DNA from: Hydractinia symbiolongicarpus
Taxonomy: Eukaryota > Cnidaria > Hydrozoa > Anthoathecata > Hydractiniidae
Direction: 5' to 3'
Length of the DNA stretch: 64,000 bases
Assembly: GCF_029227915.1 (NCBI RefSeq)
Contig: NC_079877.1
Location: 1,860,001-1,924,000, forward strand
A program made the translations under genes and the position numbers. Below are positions 20,629 to 34,851 of this stretch, in pieces; positions within the stretch are counted from its first letter, which is position 1, and every line of letters begins with the position of its first letter. The notes under the pieces were generated by a model, which was given only the letters and a program-made list of their open reading frames with translations, ran no database searches and was not told where the DNA came from.

Positions 20629-23600
20629 TAGTTTGCGCTGAAAAAATAGAGACAGTTTCCAGAACTACATTTCATGGACTTTCTAACGTTGTCAATCCGT
20701 TTGAGTTACAACGGTTGCGTCACATATTCGTACCAACATGTATTTAGTGACTTTTTTCCGATATTACTAAGTTGTATCGCTTTAAACAGTGAAACGATTG
20801 ACTGTGCAACTTAATTCAACTGATTCTGGACTGTGACCTTATAAATGTGATAAATGAGCCAATTGGACTCCAAGAAATAACATTCTTCTTAATTCGACAT
20901 GATTGCTGGATTTCAGGAATTACACTAGGCTCAGTGGTAGCGCTTTATTTAAAAATTTAGATAAATAAGTCTTTTTTTACTGTGGGACCAATCCTGGCCG
21001 TTAGCACGCGCTGAAGAAATAGAGAGATTCTAAAAGACTAAATTTCATTGACTTCTTGCAGGTATCAATCCGTTTGAGTTACAACGGTTGCGTCACATAT
21101 TCGTACCAACATGTATTTAGTGATATTTTTCGGATGTTACAAAGTTATATCGCTTCTAACAGTGAAACGATTGACTCTGGGACTTAATTGAACTGATTCT
21201 CGACTGTGAACTTATAAATGTGAGAGATGAGCCAATTGGATTCCAAGGACTAACATTCTTCTTAATTCGACATGATTGCTGGATTTCAGGAATTACACTA
21301 GGCTCTGTGGTAGCACTTCGTTATAAAATTTACATAAATCAGTCATTTTTTACTGTAGGACCAATCGTAGCTGTTATCGCGCGCTGAAGAAATTGAGACA
21401 GTTTCCAGAACTACATTTCAATGAATTTCTAACAGTATCAGTCCGTTTGAGTTACAACGGTTGCGTCACATATTCGTCCCAACATGTATTCAGGGATATT
21501 TTTCTGATATTACTAGGTTGTATCGCTTTTAACAGTGAAACGATTGCCTGTGGGACTTAGTTGAACTGATTCTAGACTGTGACCTTAAGAATGTGATAAG
21601 TGAGCCAATTGGACCCCAAGAAATAACATTCTTCTTAATTTGACGTGATTGCCGGAACTCAGCGATTACACTGGGCGCTGTGGTAGCGCTTCATTTAAAT
21701 ATTTAGGTAAATAAGTCATTTTTTACTGTGGGACGAATCCCAGCCGTTATCGCGCGCTGAAGAAATAGCGACAGTTTCAAAACTACATTTCTTACGGTAT
21801 CATCCCGTTTGAGTTACAACGGTTGGGTCACATATCCGTCCCCACATGTATTTAGTGATTTTTATCCGATATTACTAAGTTGTATCGCTTTTAACAGTGA
21901 AACGATTGACTGTGGGACTTAATTGAACCGATTCTGGACTGTGACATTATAAATGTGATAAATGAGCCAATTTGTCTCCAAGGAATAACATTCTTTTTAA
22001 TTTGACGTGATTGCTGGAATTCTGCGATTACATTAAGCTCTGTGGTAGCGCTTTATTTAAAAATTTAGATGAAAAAGTCTTTTTTTACTGTGGGACCAAT
22101 CCTGGCCGTTACCACGCGCTGAATGAATAGGAACAGTTTCAAAGACTACATTTCATTGACTTTCCAGCGGTATAAATCCGTTTGAGTTACTACGGTTGCG
22201 TCACATATTCGTAGCAACATGTATTTAGCGATAGTGTTCGCATATTACTAGGCTGCATCGCTTTTAACAGTGAAACGTTTCACTGTGGGACTTAATTGAA
22301 CTGATTTTGGACTTTGACCTTATAAATGTAATAAATGAGCCAGTTTGACCACAAGAAATAACAGTGTTCTTAATTTGACATGATTGGTGGAATTTAGAGA
22401 TTACACTGGGCGCTGTTGTTACGCTTTATTAAAAAATTAAGATAAATAAGTCAGTTTTTACTGTGGGACCAATCCTAGCGGTTAGTTCGCGCTGAAGAAA
22501 TAGAGACAGTTTCAAAAACTACATTTCATGGACTTTCTAACGTTGTCAATCCGTTTGAGTTACAACGGTTGCGTCACATATACGTACCAACATGTATTTA
22601 GTGACTTTTTTCCGATATTACTAAGTTGTATCGCTTTAAACAGTGAAACGACTGACTGTGCGACTTAATTCAACTGATTCTGGACTGTGACATTATAAAT
22701 GTGATAAATAAGCCAATTGGACTCCAAGGAATAACATTCTTCTTAATTCGACATGATTGCTGGATTTCAGGAATTACACTAGGCTCTGTGGTAGCGCTTT
22801 ATTTAAAAATTTAGATAAATAAGTCTTTTTTTACTGTAGGACCAATCCTGGCCGTTAGCACGCGCTGAAGAAATAGAGAGATTCTCAAAAACTACATTTC
22901 ATTGACTTCTTGCTGGTATCAATCCGTTTGAGTTACAACGGTTGCGTCACATATTCGTACCAACATGTATTTAGTGAAATTTTTCGGATGTTACTAAGTT
23001 ATATCGCTTCTAACAGTGAAACGATTAACTCTGGGACTTAATTGAACTGATTCTGGACTGTGAACTTATAAATGTGATAGATGAGCCAATTGGACTCCAA
23101 GGAATAACATTCTTCTTAATTCGACATGATTGCTGGATTTCAGGAATTACACTAGGCTCTGTGGTAGCACTTTATTTAAAAATTTAGATAAATAAGTCTT
23201 TTTTTACTGTGGGACCAATCCTGGCTGTTAGCACGCGCTAAAGAAATAGAGACATTCTAAAAGACTACATTTCATTGACTTCTTGGCGGTATCAATCCGT
23301 TTGAGTTACAACGGTTGTGTCACATAGTCGTACCAACATGTATTTAGTGTTATTTTTCTGATATTACTAAGTTATATCACTTTTAACATTGAAACGATTG
23401 CCTGTGGAACTTGATTGAAATAAGTTTGGCCTGTGACGTTATAAATGTGATAAGTGAGTCAACTGGATCCAAGAAATAACATTCTTCTTAATTTGACATA
23501 ATTGCCGGAACTCAGCGATTACACTGGGCGCTGTGGTAGCGCTTTATTTAAAAATTTAGATAAATAAGTCTTTTTTTACTGTGGGACCAATCCTGGCCGT

Positions 23601-26600
23601 TAGCACGCGCTGAAGAAATAGATAGATTCTCAAAAACTACATTTCATTGACTTCTTGGCGGTATCAATCCGTTTGAGTTACAACGGTTGTGTCACATAGT
23701 CGTACCAACATGTATTTAGTGTTATTTTTCTGATATTACTAAGTTATATCACTTTTAACAGTGAAACGATTGCCTGTGGAACTTGATTGAAATAAGTTTG
23801 GCCTGTGACGTTATAAATGTAATAAGTGAGTCAACTGGATCCAAGAAATAACATTCTTCTTAATTTGACATGATTGTCGGAACTCAGCGATTACACTGGG
23901 CGCTATGGTAGCACTTCATTATAAAATTTACATAAATCAGTCATTTTTTACTGTAGGACCAATCGTCGCTGTTATTGCGCGCTGAAGAAATTGAGACAGT
24001 TTCCAGAACTACATTTCAATGAATTTCTAACAGTATCAGTCCGTTTGAGTTACAACGGTTGCGTCACATATTCGTCCCCACATGTATTTAGGGATATTTT
24101 TCTGACATTAGTAGGTTGTATCGCTTTTAACAGTGAAACGATTGCCTGTGGGACTTAGTTGAACTGATTCTAGACTGTGACCTTAAGAATGTGATAAGTG
24201 AGCCAATTGGACCCCAAGAAATAACATTCTTCTTAATTTGACGTGATTGCCGGAACTCAGCGATTACACTGGGCGCTGTGGTAGCGCTTCATTTAAATAT
24301 TTAGGTAAATAAGTCATTTTTTACGGTGGGACGAATCCCAGCCGTTATCGCGCGCTGAAGAAATAGCGACAGTTTCAAAACTACATTTCTTACGGTATCA
24401 TCCCGTTTGAGTTACAACGGTTGGGTCACATATCCGTCCCCACATGTATTTAGTGATTTTTATCCGATATTACTAAGTTGTATCGCTTTTAACAGTGAAA
24501 CGATTGACTGTGGGACTTAATTGAACCGATTCTGGACTGTGACATTATAAATGTGATAAATGAGCCAATTTGTCTCCAAGGAATAACATTCTTTTTAATT
24601 TGACGTGATTGCTGGAATTCTGCGATTACATTAAGCTCTGTGGTAGCGCTTTATTTAAAAATTTAGATAAAAAAGTCTTTTTTTACTGTGGGACCAATCC
24701 TGGCCGTTACCACGCGCTGAATGAATAGGAACAGTTTCAAAGACTACATTTCCCTGACTTTCCAGCGGTATAAATCCGTTTGAGTTACTACGGTTGCGTC
24801 ACATATTCGTAGCAACATGTATTTAGCGATAGTGTTCGCATATTACTAGGCTGCATCGCTTTTAACAGTGAAACGTTTCACTGTGGGACTTAATTGAACT
24901 GATTTTGGACTTTGACCTTATAAATGTAATAAATGAGCCAGTTTGACTACAAGAAATAACAGTGTTCTTAATTTGACATGATTGGTGGAATTTAGAGATT
25001 ACACTGGGCGCTGTTGTTACGCTTTATTAAAAAATTAAGATAAATAAGTCAGTTTTTACTGTGGGACCAATCCTAGCGGTTAGTTCGCGCTGAAGAAATA
25101 GAGACAGTTTCAAAAACTACATTTCATGGACTTTCTAACGTTGTCAATCCGTTTGAGTTACAACGGTTGCGTCACATATACGTACCAACATGTATTTAGT
25201 GACTTTTTTCCGATATTACTAAGTTGTATCGCTTTAAACAGTGAAACGACTGACTGTGCGACTTAATTCAACTGATTCTGGACTGTGACATTATAAATGT
25301 GATAAATAAGCCAATTGGACTCCAAGGAATAACATTCTTCTTAATTCGACATGATTGCTGGATTTCAAGAATTACACTAGGCTCTGTGGTAGCGCTTTAT
25401 TTAAAAATTTAGATAAATAAGTCATTTTTTACTGTAGGACCAATCCTGGCCGTTAGCACGCGCTGAAGAAATAGAGAGATTCTCAAAAACTACATTTCAT
25501 TGACTTCTTGCTGGTATCAATCCGTTTGAGTTACAACGGTTGTGTCACATAGTCGTACCAACATGTATTTAGTGTTATTTTTCTGATATTACTAAGTTAT
25601 ATCACTTTTAACAGTGAAACGATTGCCTGTGGAACTTGATTGAAATAAGTTTGGCCTGTGACGTTATAAATGTAATAAGTGAGTCAACTGGATCCAAGAA
25701 ATAACATTCTTCTTAATTTGACATGATTGTCGGAACTCAGCGATTACACTGGGCGCTATGGTAGCACTTCATTATAAAATTTACATAAATCAGTCATTTT
25801 TTACTGTAGGACCAATCGTCGCTGTTATTGCGCGCTGAAGAAATTGAGACAGTTTCCAGAACTACATTTCAATGAATTTCTAACAGTATCAGTCCGTTTG
25901 AGTTACAACGGTTGCGTCACATATTCGTCCCCACATGTATTTAGGGATATTTTTCTGACATTAGTAGGTTGTATCGCTTTTAACAGTGAAACGATTGCCT
26001 GTGGGACTTAGTTGAACTGATTCTAGACTGTGACCTTAAGAATGTGATAAGTGAGCCAATTGGACCCCAAGAAATAACATTCTTCTTAATTTGACGTGAT
26101 TGCCGGAACTCAGCGATTACACTGGGCGCTGTGGTAGCGCTTCATTTAAATATTTAGGTAAATAAGTCATTTTTTACGGTGGGACGAATCCCAGCCGTTA
26201 TCGCGCGCTGAAGAAATAGCGACAGTTTCAAAACTACATTTCTTACGGTATCATCCCGTTTGAGTTACAACGGTTGGGTCACATATCCGTCCCCACATGT
26301 ATTTAGTGATTTTTATCCGATATTACTAAGTTGTATCGCTTTTAACAGTGAAACGATTGACTGTGGGACTTAATTGAACCGATTCTGGACTGTGACATTA
26401 TAAATGTGATAAATGAGCCAATTTGTCTCCAAGGAATAACATTCTTTTTAATTTGACGTGATTGCTGGAATTCTGCGATTACATTAAGCTCTGTGGTAGC
26501 GCTTTATTTAAAAATTTAGATGAAAAAGTCTTTTTTTACTGTGGGACCAATCCTGGCCGTTACCACGCGCTGAATGAATAGGAACAGTTTCAAAGACTAC

Positions 26601-29600
26601 ATTTCCCTGACTTTCCAGCGGTATAAATCCGTTTGAGTTACTACGGTTGCGTCACATATTCGTAGCAACATGTATTTAGCGATAGTGTTCGCATATTACT
26701 AGGCTGCATCGCTTTTAACAGTGAAACGTTTCACTGTGGGACTTAATTGAACTGATTTTGGACTTTGACCTTATAAATGTAATAAATGAGCCAGTTTGAC
26801 TACAAGAAATAACAGTGTTCTTAATTTGACATGATTGGTGGAATTTAGAGATTACACTGGGCGCTGTTGTTACGCTTTATTAAAAAATTAAGATAAATAA
26901 GTCAGTTTTTACTGTGGGACCAATCCTAGCGGTTAGTTCGCGCTGAAGAAATAGAGACAGTTTCAAAAACTACATTTCATGGACTTTCTAACGTTGTCAA
27001 TCCGTTTGAGTTACAACGGTTGCGTCACATATACGTACCAACATGTATTTAGTGACTTTTTTCCGATATTACTAAGTTGTATCGCTTTAAACAGTGAAAC
27101 GACTGACTGTGCGACTTAATTCAACTGATTCTGGACTGTGACATTATAAATGTGATAAATAAGCCAATTGGACTCCAAGGAATAACATTCTTCTTAATTC
27201 GACATGATTGCTGGATTTCAAGAATTACACTAGGCTCTGTGGTAGCGCTTTATTTAAAAATTTAGATAAATAAGTCTTTTTTTACTGTAGGACCAATCCT
27301 GGCCGTTAGCACGCGCTGAAGAAATAGAGAGATTCTCAAAAACTACATTTCATTGACTTCTTGCTGGTATCAATCCGTTTGAGTTACAACGGTTGCGTCA
27401 CATATTCGTACCAACATGTATTTAGTGAAATTTTTCGGATGTTACTAAGTTATATCGCTTCTAACAGTGAAACGATTAACTCTGGGACTTAATTGAACTG
27501 ATTCTGGACTGTGAACTTATAAATGTGATAGATGAGCCAATTGGACTCCAAGGAATAACATTCTTCTTAATTCGACATGATTGCTGGATTTCAGGAATTA
27601 CACTAGGCTCTGTGGTAGCACTTTATTTAAAAATTTAGATAAATAAGTCTTTTTTTACTGTGGGACCAATCCTGGCTGTTAGCACGCGCTGAAGAAATAG
27701 AGTCATTCTAAAAGACTACATTTCATTGACTTCTTGGCGGTATCAATCCGTTTGAGTTACAACGGTTGTGTCACATAGTCGTACCAACATGTATTTAGTG
27801 TTATTTTTCTGATATTACTAAGTTATATCACTTTTAACATTGAAACGATTGCCTGTGGAACTTGATTGAAATAAGTTTGGCCTGTGACGTTATAAATGTG
27901 ATAAGTGAGTCAACTGGATCCAAGAAATAACATTCTTCTTAATTTGACATGATTGCCGGAACTCAGCGATTACACTGGGCGCTGTGGTAGCGCTTTATTT
28001 AAAAATTTAGATAAATAAGTCTTTTTTTACTGTGGGACCAATCCTGGCCGTTAGCACGCGCTGAAGAAATAGATAGATTCTCAAAAACTACATTTCATTG
28101 ACTTCTTGACGGTATCAATCCGTTTGAGTTACAACGGTTGTGTCACATAGTCGTACCAACATGTATTTAGTGTTATTTTTCTGATATTACTAAGTTATAT
28201 CACTTTTAACAGTGAAACGATTGCCTGTGGAACTTGATTGAAATAAGTTTGGCCTGTGACGTTATAAATGTAATAAGTGAGTCAACTGGATCCAAGAAAT
28301 AACATTCTTCTTAATTTGACATGATTGTCGGAACTCAGCGATTACACTGGGCGCTATGGTAGCACTTCATTATAAAATTTACATAAATCAGTCATTTTTT
28401 ACTGTAGGACCAATCGTCGCTGTTATCGCGCGCTGAAGAAATTGAGACAGTTTCCAGAACTACATTTCAATGAATTTCTAACAGTATCAGTCCGTTTGAG
28501 TTACAACGGTTGCGTCACATATTCGTCCCCACATGTATTTAGGGATATTTTTCTGACATTAGTAGGTTGTATCGCTTTTAACAGTGAAACGATTGCCTGT
28601 GGGACTTAGTTGAACTGATTCTAGACTGTGACCTTAAGAATGTGATAAGTGAGCCAATTGGACCCCAAGAAATAACATTCTTCTTAATTTGACGTGATTG
28701 CCGGAACTCAGCGATTACACTGGGCGCTGTGGTAGCGCTTCATTTAAATATTTAGGTAAATAAGTCATTTTTTACGGTGGGACGAATCCCAGCCGTTATC
28801 GCGCGCTGAAGAAATAGCGACAGTTTCAAAACTACATTTCTTACGGTATCATCCCGTTTGAGTTACAACGGTTGGGTCACATATCCGTCCCCACATGTAT
28901 TTAGTGATTTTTATCCGATATTACTAAGTTGTATCGCTTTTAACAGTGAAACGATTGACTGTGGGACTTAATTGAACCGATTCTGGACTGTGACATTATA
29001 AATGTGATAAATGAGCCAATTTGTCTCCAAGGAATAACATTCTTTTTAATTTGACGTGATTGCTGGAATTCTGCGATTACATTAAGCTCTGTGGTAGCGC
29101 TTTATTTAAAAATTTAGATGAAAAAGTCTTTTTTTACTGTGGGACCAATCCTGGCCGTTACCACGCGCTGAATGAATAGGAACAGTTTCAAAGACTACAT
29201 TTCCTTGACTTTCCAGCGGTATAAATCCGTTTGAGTTACTACGGTTGCGTCACATATTCGTAGCAACATGTATTTAGCGATAGTGTTCGCATATTACTAG
29301 GCTGCATCGCTTTTAACAGTGAAACGTTTCACTGTGGGACTTAATTGAACTGATTTTGGACTTTGACCTTATAAATGTAATAAATGAGCCAGTTTGACCA
29401 CAAGAAATAACAGTGTTCTTAATTTGACATGATTGGTGGAATTTAGAGATTACACTGGGCGCTGTTGTTACGCTTTATTAAAAAATTAAGATAAATAAGT
29501 CAGTTTTTACTGTGGGACCAATCCTAGCGGTTAGTTCGCGCTGAAGAAATTGAGACAGTTTCAAAAACTACATTTCATGGACTTTCTAACGTTGTCAATC

Positions 29601-32240
29601 CGTTTGAGTTACAACGGTTGCGTCACATATACGTACCAACATGTATTTAGTGACTTTTTTCCGATATTACTAAGTTGTATCGCTTTAAACAGTGAAACGA
29701 CTGACTGTGCGACTTAATTCAACTGATTCTGGACTGTGACATTATAAATGTGATAAATAAGCCAATTGGACTCCAAGGAATAACATTCTTCTTAATTCGA
29801 CATGATTGCTGGATTTCAAGAATTACACTAGGCTCTGTGGTAGCGCTTTATTTAAAAATTTAGATAAATAAGTCTTTTTTTACTGTAGGACCAATCCTGG
29901 CCGTTAGCACGCGCTGAAGAAATAGAGAGATTCTCAAAAACTACATTTCATTGACTTCTTGCTGGTATCAATCCGTTTGAGTTACAACGGTTGCGTCACA
30001 TATTCGTACCAACATGTATTTAGTGAAATTTTTCGGATGTTACTAAGTTATATCGCTTCTAACAGTGAAACGATTAACTCTGGGACTTAATTGAACTGAT
30101 TCTGGACTGTGAACTTATAAATGTGATAGATGAGCCAATTGGACTCCAAGGAATAACATTCTTCTTAATTCGACATGATTGCTGGATTTCAGGAATTACA
30201 CTAGGCTCTGTGGTAGCACTTTATTTAAAAATTTAGATAAATAAGTCTTTTTTTACTGTGGGACCAATCCTGGCTGTTAGCACGCGCTGAAGAAATAGAG
30301 TCATTCTAAAAGACTACATTTCATTGACTTCTTGGCGGTATCAATCCGTTTGAGTTACAACGGTTGTGTCACATAGTCGTACCAACATGTATTTAGTGTT
30401 ATTTTTCTGATATTACTAAGTTATATCACTTTTAACATTGAAACGATTGCCTGTGGAACTTGATTGAAATAAGTTTGGCCTGTGACGTTATAAATGTGAT
30501 AAGTGAGTCAACTGGATCCAAGAAATAACATTCTTCTTAATTTGACATGATTGCCGGAACTCAGCGATTACACTGGGCGCTGTGGTAGCGCTTTATTTAA
30601 AAATTTAGATAAATAAGTCTTTTTTTACTGTGGGACCAATCCTGGCCGTTAGCACGCGCTGAAGAAATAGATAGATTCTCAAAAACTACATTTCATTGAC
30701 TTCTTGACGGTATCAATCCGTTTGAGTTACAACGGTTGTGTCACATAGTCGTACCAACATGTATTTAGTGTTATTTTTCTGATATTACTAAGTTATATCA
30801 CTTTTAACAGTGAAACGATTGCCTGTGGAACTTGATTGAAATAAGTTTGGCCTGTGACGTTATAAATGTAATAAGTGAGTCAACTGGATCCAAGAAATAA
30901 CATTCTTCTTAATTTGACATGATTGTCGGAACTCAGCGATTACACTGGGCGCTATGGTAGCACTTCATTATAAAATTTACATAAATCAGTCATTTTTTAC
31001 TGTAGGACCAATCGTCGCTGTTATCGCGCGCTGAAGAAATTGAGACAGTTTCCAGAACTACATTTCAATGAATTTCTAACAGTATCAGTCCGTTTGAGTT
31101 ACAACGGTTGCGTCACATATTCGTCCCCACATGTATTTAGGGATATTTTTCTGACATTAGTAGGTTGTATCGCTTTTAACAGTGAAACGATTGCCTGTGG
31201 GACTTAGTTGAACTGATTCTAGACTGTGACCTTAAGAATGTGATAAGTGAGCCAATTGGACCCCAAGAAATAACATTCTTCTTAATTTGACGTGATTGCC
31301 GGAACTCAGCGATTACACTGGGCGCTGTGGTAGCGCTTCATTTAAATATTTAGGTAAATAAGTCATTTTTTACGGTGGGACGAATCCCAGCCGTTATCGC
31401 GCGCTGAAGAAATAGCGACAGTTTCAAAACTACATTTCTTACGGTATCATCCCGTTTGAGTTACAACGGTTGGGTCACATATCCGTCCCCACATGTATTT
31501 AGTGATTTTTATCCGATATTACTAAGTTGTATCGCTTTTAACAGTGAAACGATTGACTGTGGGACTTAATTGAACCGATTCTGGACTGTGACATTATAAA
31601 TGTGATAAATGAGCCAATTTGTCTCCAAGGAATAACATTCTTTTTAATTTGACGTGATTGCTGGAATTCTGCGATTACATTAAGCTCTGTGGTAGCGCTT
31701 TATTTAAAAATTTAGATGAAAAAGTCTTTTTTTACTGTGGGACCAATCCTGGCCGTTACCACGCGCTGAATGAATAGGAACAGTTTCAAAGACTACATTT
31801 CCTTGACTTTCCAGCGGTATAAATCCGTTTGAGTTACTACGGTTGCGTCACATATTCGTAGCAACATGTATTTAGCGATAGTGTTCGCATATTACTAGGC
31901 TGCATCGCTTTTAACAGTGAAACGTTTCACTGTGGGACTTAATTGAACTGATTTTGGACTTTGACCTTATAAATGTAATAAATGAGCCAGTTTGACCACA
32001 AGAAATAACAGTGTTCTTAATTTGACATGATTGGTGGAATTTAGAGATTACACTGGGCGCTGTTGTTACGCTTTATTAAAAAATTAAGATAAATAAGTCA
32101 GTTTTTACTGTGGGACCAATCCTAGCGGTTAGTTCGCGCTGAAGAAATTGAGACAGTTTCAAAAACTACATTTCATGGACTTTCTAACGTTGTCAATCCG
32201 TTTGAGTTACAACGGTTGCGTCACATATACGTACCAACAT
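20629..32240. repeat. Satellite array, middle block (about 31 monomers)
   Basis: The same ~372-bp monomer continues in register from the break at 12774. This block is organised by a 7-monomer HOR and is visibly more homogeneous than the left block: successive 2598-bp units differ at only a few sites I can spot, for example ATTGCGCGC against ATCGCGCGC near 25826, 28423 and 31022. No genes. Confidence 0.97.
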
Positions 32241-34693
32241 TTACTTCAACATTTACTTCTCTTTGCGATACTTTTGACCTAAAAAACTTAGTCAAAGACA
32301 AAACATGTTTTGCAAGTGAACAAGGAACATCAATTGATGTTATTTTAACAAATAAACAAAGGTCTTTTCAAAACACTATGGTTACTGAGACTGGACTCAG
32401 TGACCATCATCTGATGATTACAACTTTCCTAAGATCTCATCTGGTAAGATTGAAACCAAAACTAATTGTTTATAGAAGTAACAGAAAGTTTGATAAGAGA
32501 AAGTTTCTTTCTGATGTTAGGAATACACGTTTTGATTTTAATGAAAATGACCCTGCTTCAAATTACGACCACTTGACAAAAACGTTTAGTTCTATTATTG
32601 AAAAGCATGCCCCGTTAAAACAGAAACTGCTCAGGGGAAATGAAGCACCTTTTATGAATAAAGAACTTAGGCAAGCCATTTATACCAGGTCAAGATTTAA
32701 AAACCGATACAATAAAGATCCTACTGAAGAAAACAAGATTAACTATAAAAAACAACGAAATAAGTGTGTTGGACTCAGAAAGAAAGCCATAAAAATGTAT
32801 TTTAAAAATGTTATAGATTCTGGGATTGTAGAAAATAAAACTTTTTGGAAAACTATTAAGCCGTTTATAACCAATAAAAGTGGTTTGAACAATGATAACA
32901 TTATGATTATCAAAGATGGTGCTCAGATAACCAATGACAGTGAGCTTGCTGAATTATTTAAGGAACACTATATTAACATTGTAGAAAAAAGTAGTGGAAC
33001 CAAGCCAATATCAATTGATTATCGAAATTCCTTAGACAAAGAGAGACTAATTAATGAGATAATTAAAACATACGAGAGTCATCCGAGTATTGTCAAAATT
33101 AAAGCCTGCAACGAAAATATAAATTTTTTTAACTTTGAGGAGGTAGATGACAACACAATCAAAAAACTTTTTACTAATTTAAACATAAATTCTTCTCCAG
33201 GTAGAGACAAAATACCCCCAAAGCTTGTGAAGTTAGCTAGTGAATATCTGATTGGCCCATTGAAAAATGCTATAAACAGCAGCATAAAATTGAATATTTT
33301 TCCCGATGGAGCCAAACGTGCAACGGTAGCACCTCTTGACAAAGGAGGCAAAGACAAACATAGCATTAAAAATTTTAGACCTGTCAGTGTGTTGAATGTA
33401 TTTTCAAAATTCTATGAAAACATAATGAAGGATCAAATCATGTCTTTCATAGAATCGAAACTTTCAATATTTTTGTCAGCCTATCGGAAAAACTATAACA
33501 CACAGCATGTCTTAATTCGTTTACTAGAAGAATGGAAAAAAAAACTTGATAAGAATTACGTGGTTGGTGCAGTCTTAATGGATCTATCAAAAGCATTCGA
33601 TTGTGTGCCACATGATTTACTAATCGCTAAACTTGAGGCATATGGATTTGAAATTAATGCCCTGAAATTTGTCCTGTCATACCTAACAAATAGAGAACAA
33701 TCTACTCGTATAAACGGACACTACAGTCTTTTCCAAATGATTCTTTCAGGCGTGCCGCAAGGATCAATCTTAGGCCCGATAATTTTTAATATTTTTCTTA
33801 ACGATATTTTTCTTTTTATAACCAGAAGTGACCTACACAACTATGCTGATGATAATACATTGTCAAGCTTTTCCAATTCAATTCCAAACCTCATTAAAAT
33901 TTTAGAAGGTGAGTCTGAGCAGGCGTTAGCATGGCTACATGAAAATAAAATGATTGCTAACCCTGACAAATTTCAATGCATTATAATCAGCAAAGATAGG
34001 ATAGAAAACACAAGTAGTAAACTGATAAGAATCGGAGATAAAAACATATATTCGCAAGACACAGTCAAACTGTTAGGAGTTAAAATTGACAATAACCTTA
34101 GATTTGATCAGCACTTAAATGAGGTTTGCAAGAAAGCATCTGCGCAACTAAATGCTTTGTATAGATTTAAAAACATACTTCCTTTTAAAGCTAAGAGTGT
34201 CTTAGCAGAAAGTTTTGTGTATTCAAACTTTAACTACTGTCCACTTATTTGGAATTTCTCATCTTCAAAATCACTTTCTAGGGTCGAAAAACTCCATAAG
34301 CGAGCCCTAAAATTTGTAGATAGCGGATATTCAGAGAGAAAAGAAAGGTACATTTCTACCAAGAACAAAAGTAACTACATGAAAATTATGCGAATACGAA
34401 ATCTATGTATAGAGATTTTTAAATCTCTTAATAATTTAAATCCGCCATTTATGTTAGACATCTTTCAACGCAGCGAAACAAACAGGCCAGTACGAAGTCA
34501 ATATTTAAATAATCTTAAAACATTGAACTTTAATACAAAAAATTTTGGGGAAAAATGTCTTCGCTCATTGGGGCCTAAAATTTGGAATACTTTACCTTCC
34601 GAATTGAAAAGTTGTAACAGCCTTAAAAAATTTAAAACGAAACTAAAGGAGTATGATTTCAGTCACTCGGTCTATTTAAATATTTTTTCTTAA
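32241..34693 (+). CDS. Non-LTR retrotransposon ORF2 fragment: endonuclease C-terminus and reverse transcriptase
   Basis: The frame is open to TAA at 34691-34693, about 817 codons within the element; it runs in from the satellite with no start of its own, so it is 5'-truncated. Residue numbers here count from 32216, where the open frame begins in satellite. GTSIDVILTN and GLSDHHLM (about residues 37-67) are the last motifs of an APE-type endonuclease. The reverse transcriptase follows: KNFRPVSVLNVFSK, AVLMDLSKAFDCVPHDLL (Asp near 456), SGVPQGSILGP (about 511) and the catalytic NYADDNTLS (YADD near 543), then LLGVKIDNNLRFDQHL of the thumb region. No RNase H or integrase follows. This combination fits the jockey/CR1 group of LINEs; the exact clade is not determined. 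No internal stop or frameshift, so the copy is young or recently active. Confidence 0.93.
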
Positions 34694-34851
34694 TTTTTAT
34701 ACATTTTTCATAAAACCATAAACAAATTTTTGTCGGATTTGATTAGTTTCCTGTATATTTATAAGTATGTATTTATTTATTTTTTTATATCAGGAAGCTA
34801 TATGTACATAGTTATTTCTCCGACGTTAAATAAATTAAGAAGAAGAAGAAG
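34694..34851 (+). terminator. Retrotransposon 3' UTR, AATAAA and (AAG)n tail
   Basis: After the TAA there are about 135 bp of T-rich UTR, AATAAA at 34829-34834, and then TTAAGAAGAAGAAGAAG ending at the satellite junction. A short microsatellite tail in place of poly(A) is common in the CR1/jockey-type LINEs. Confidence 0.75.

Larger units (their letters stand above)
32241..34851 (+). mobile_element. 5'-truncated non-LTR retrotransposon, ~2.6 kb
   Basis: Satellite stops after ACCAACAT (32240) and resumes at GTATTTAGTGAC (34857). AACAT flanks both sides (32236-32240 and 34852-34856), a likely 5-bp target duplication, although the AAG-rich tail makes the edge slightly ambiguous. The element has one long open frame (endonuclease end plus reverse transcriptase), about 160 bp of 3' UTR, AATAAA at 34829-34834 and an (AAG)n tail near 34838-34851. 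There are no long terminal repeats. The 5' half (any ORF1 and most of the endonuclease) is missing, as expected for incomplete target-primed reverse transcription. Confidence 0.93.

Noticed and set aside
32216-32240. Start codon of the LINE frame at 32216
   Set aside because: The codon there is TTG inside the satellite; the frame merely reads into the element from flanking DNA.
33079-33366. 95-codon minus-strand frame inside the LINE
   Set aside because: It is antisense to the reverse transcriptase frame, which has clear motifs.
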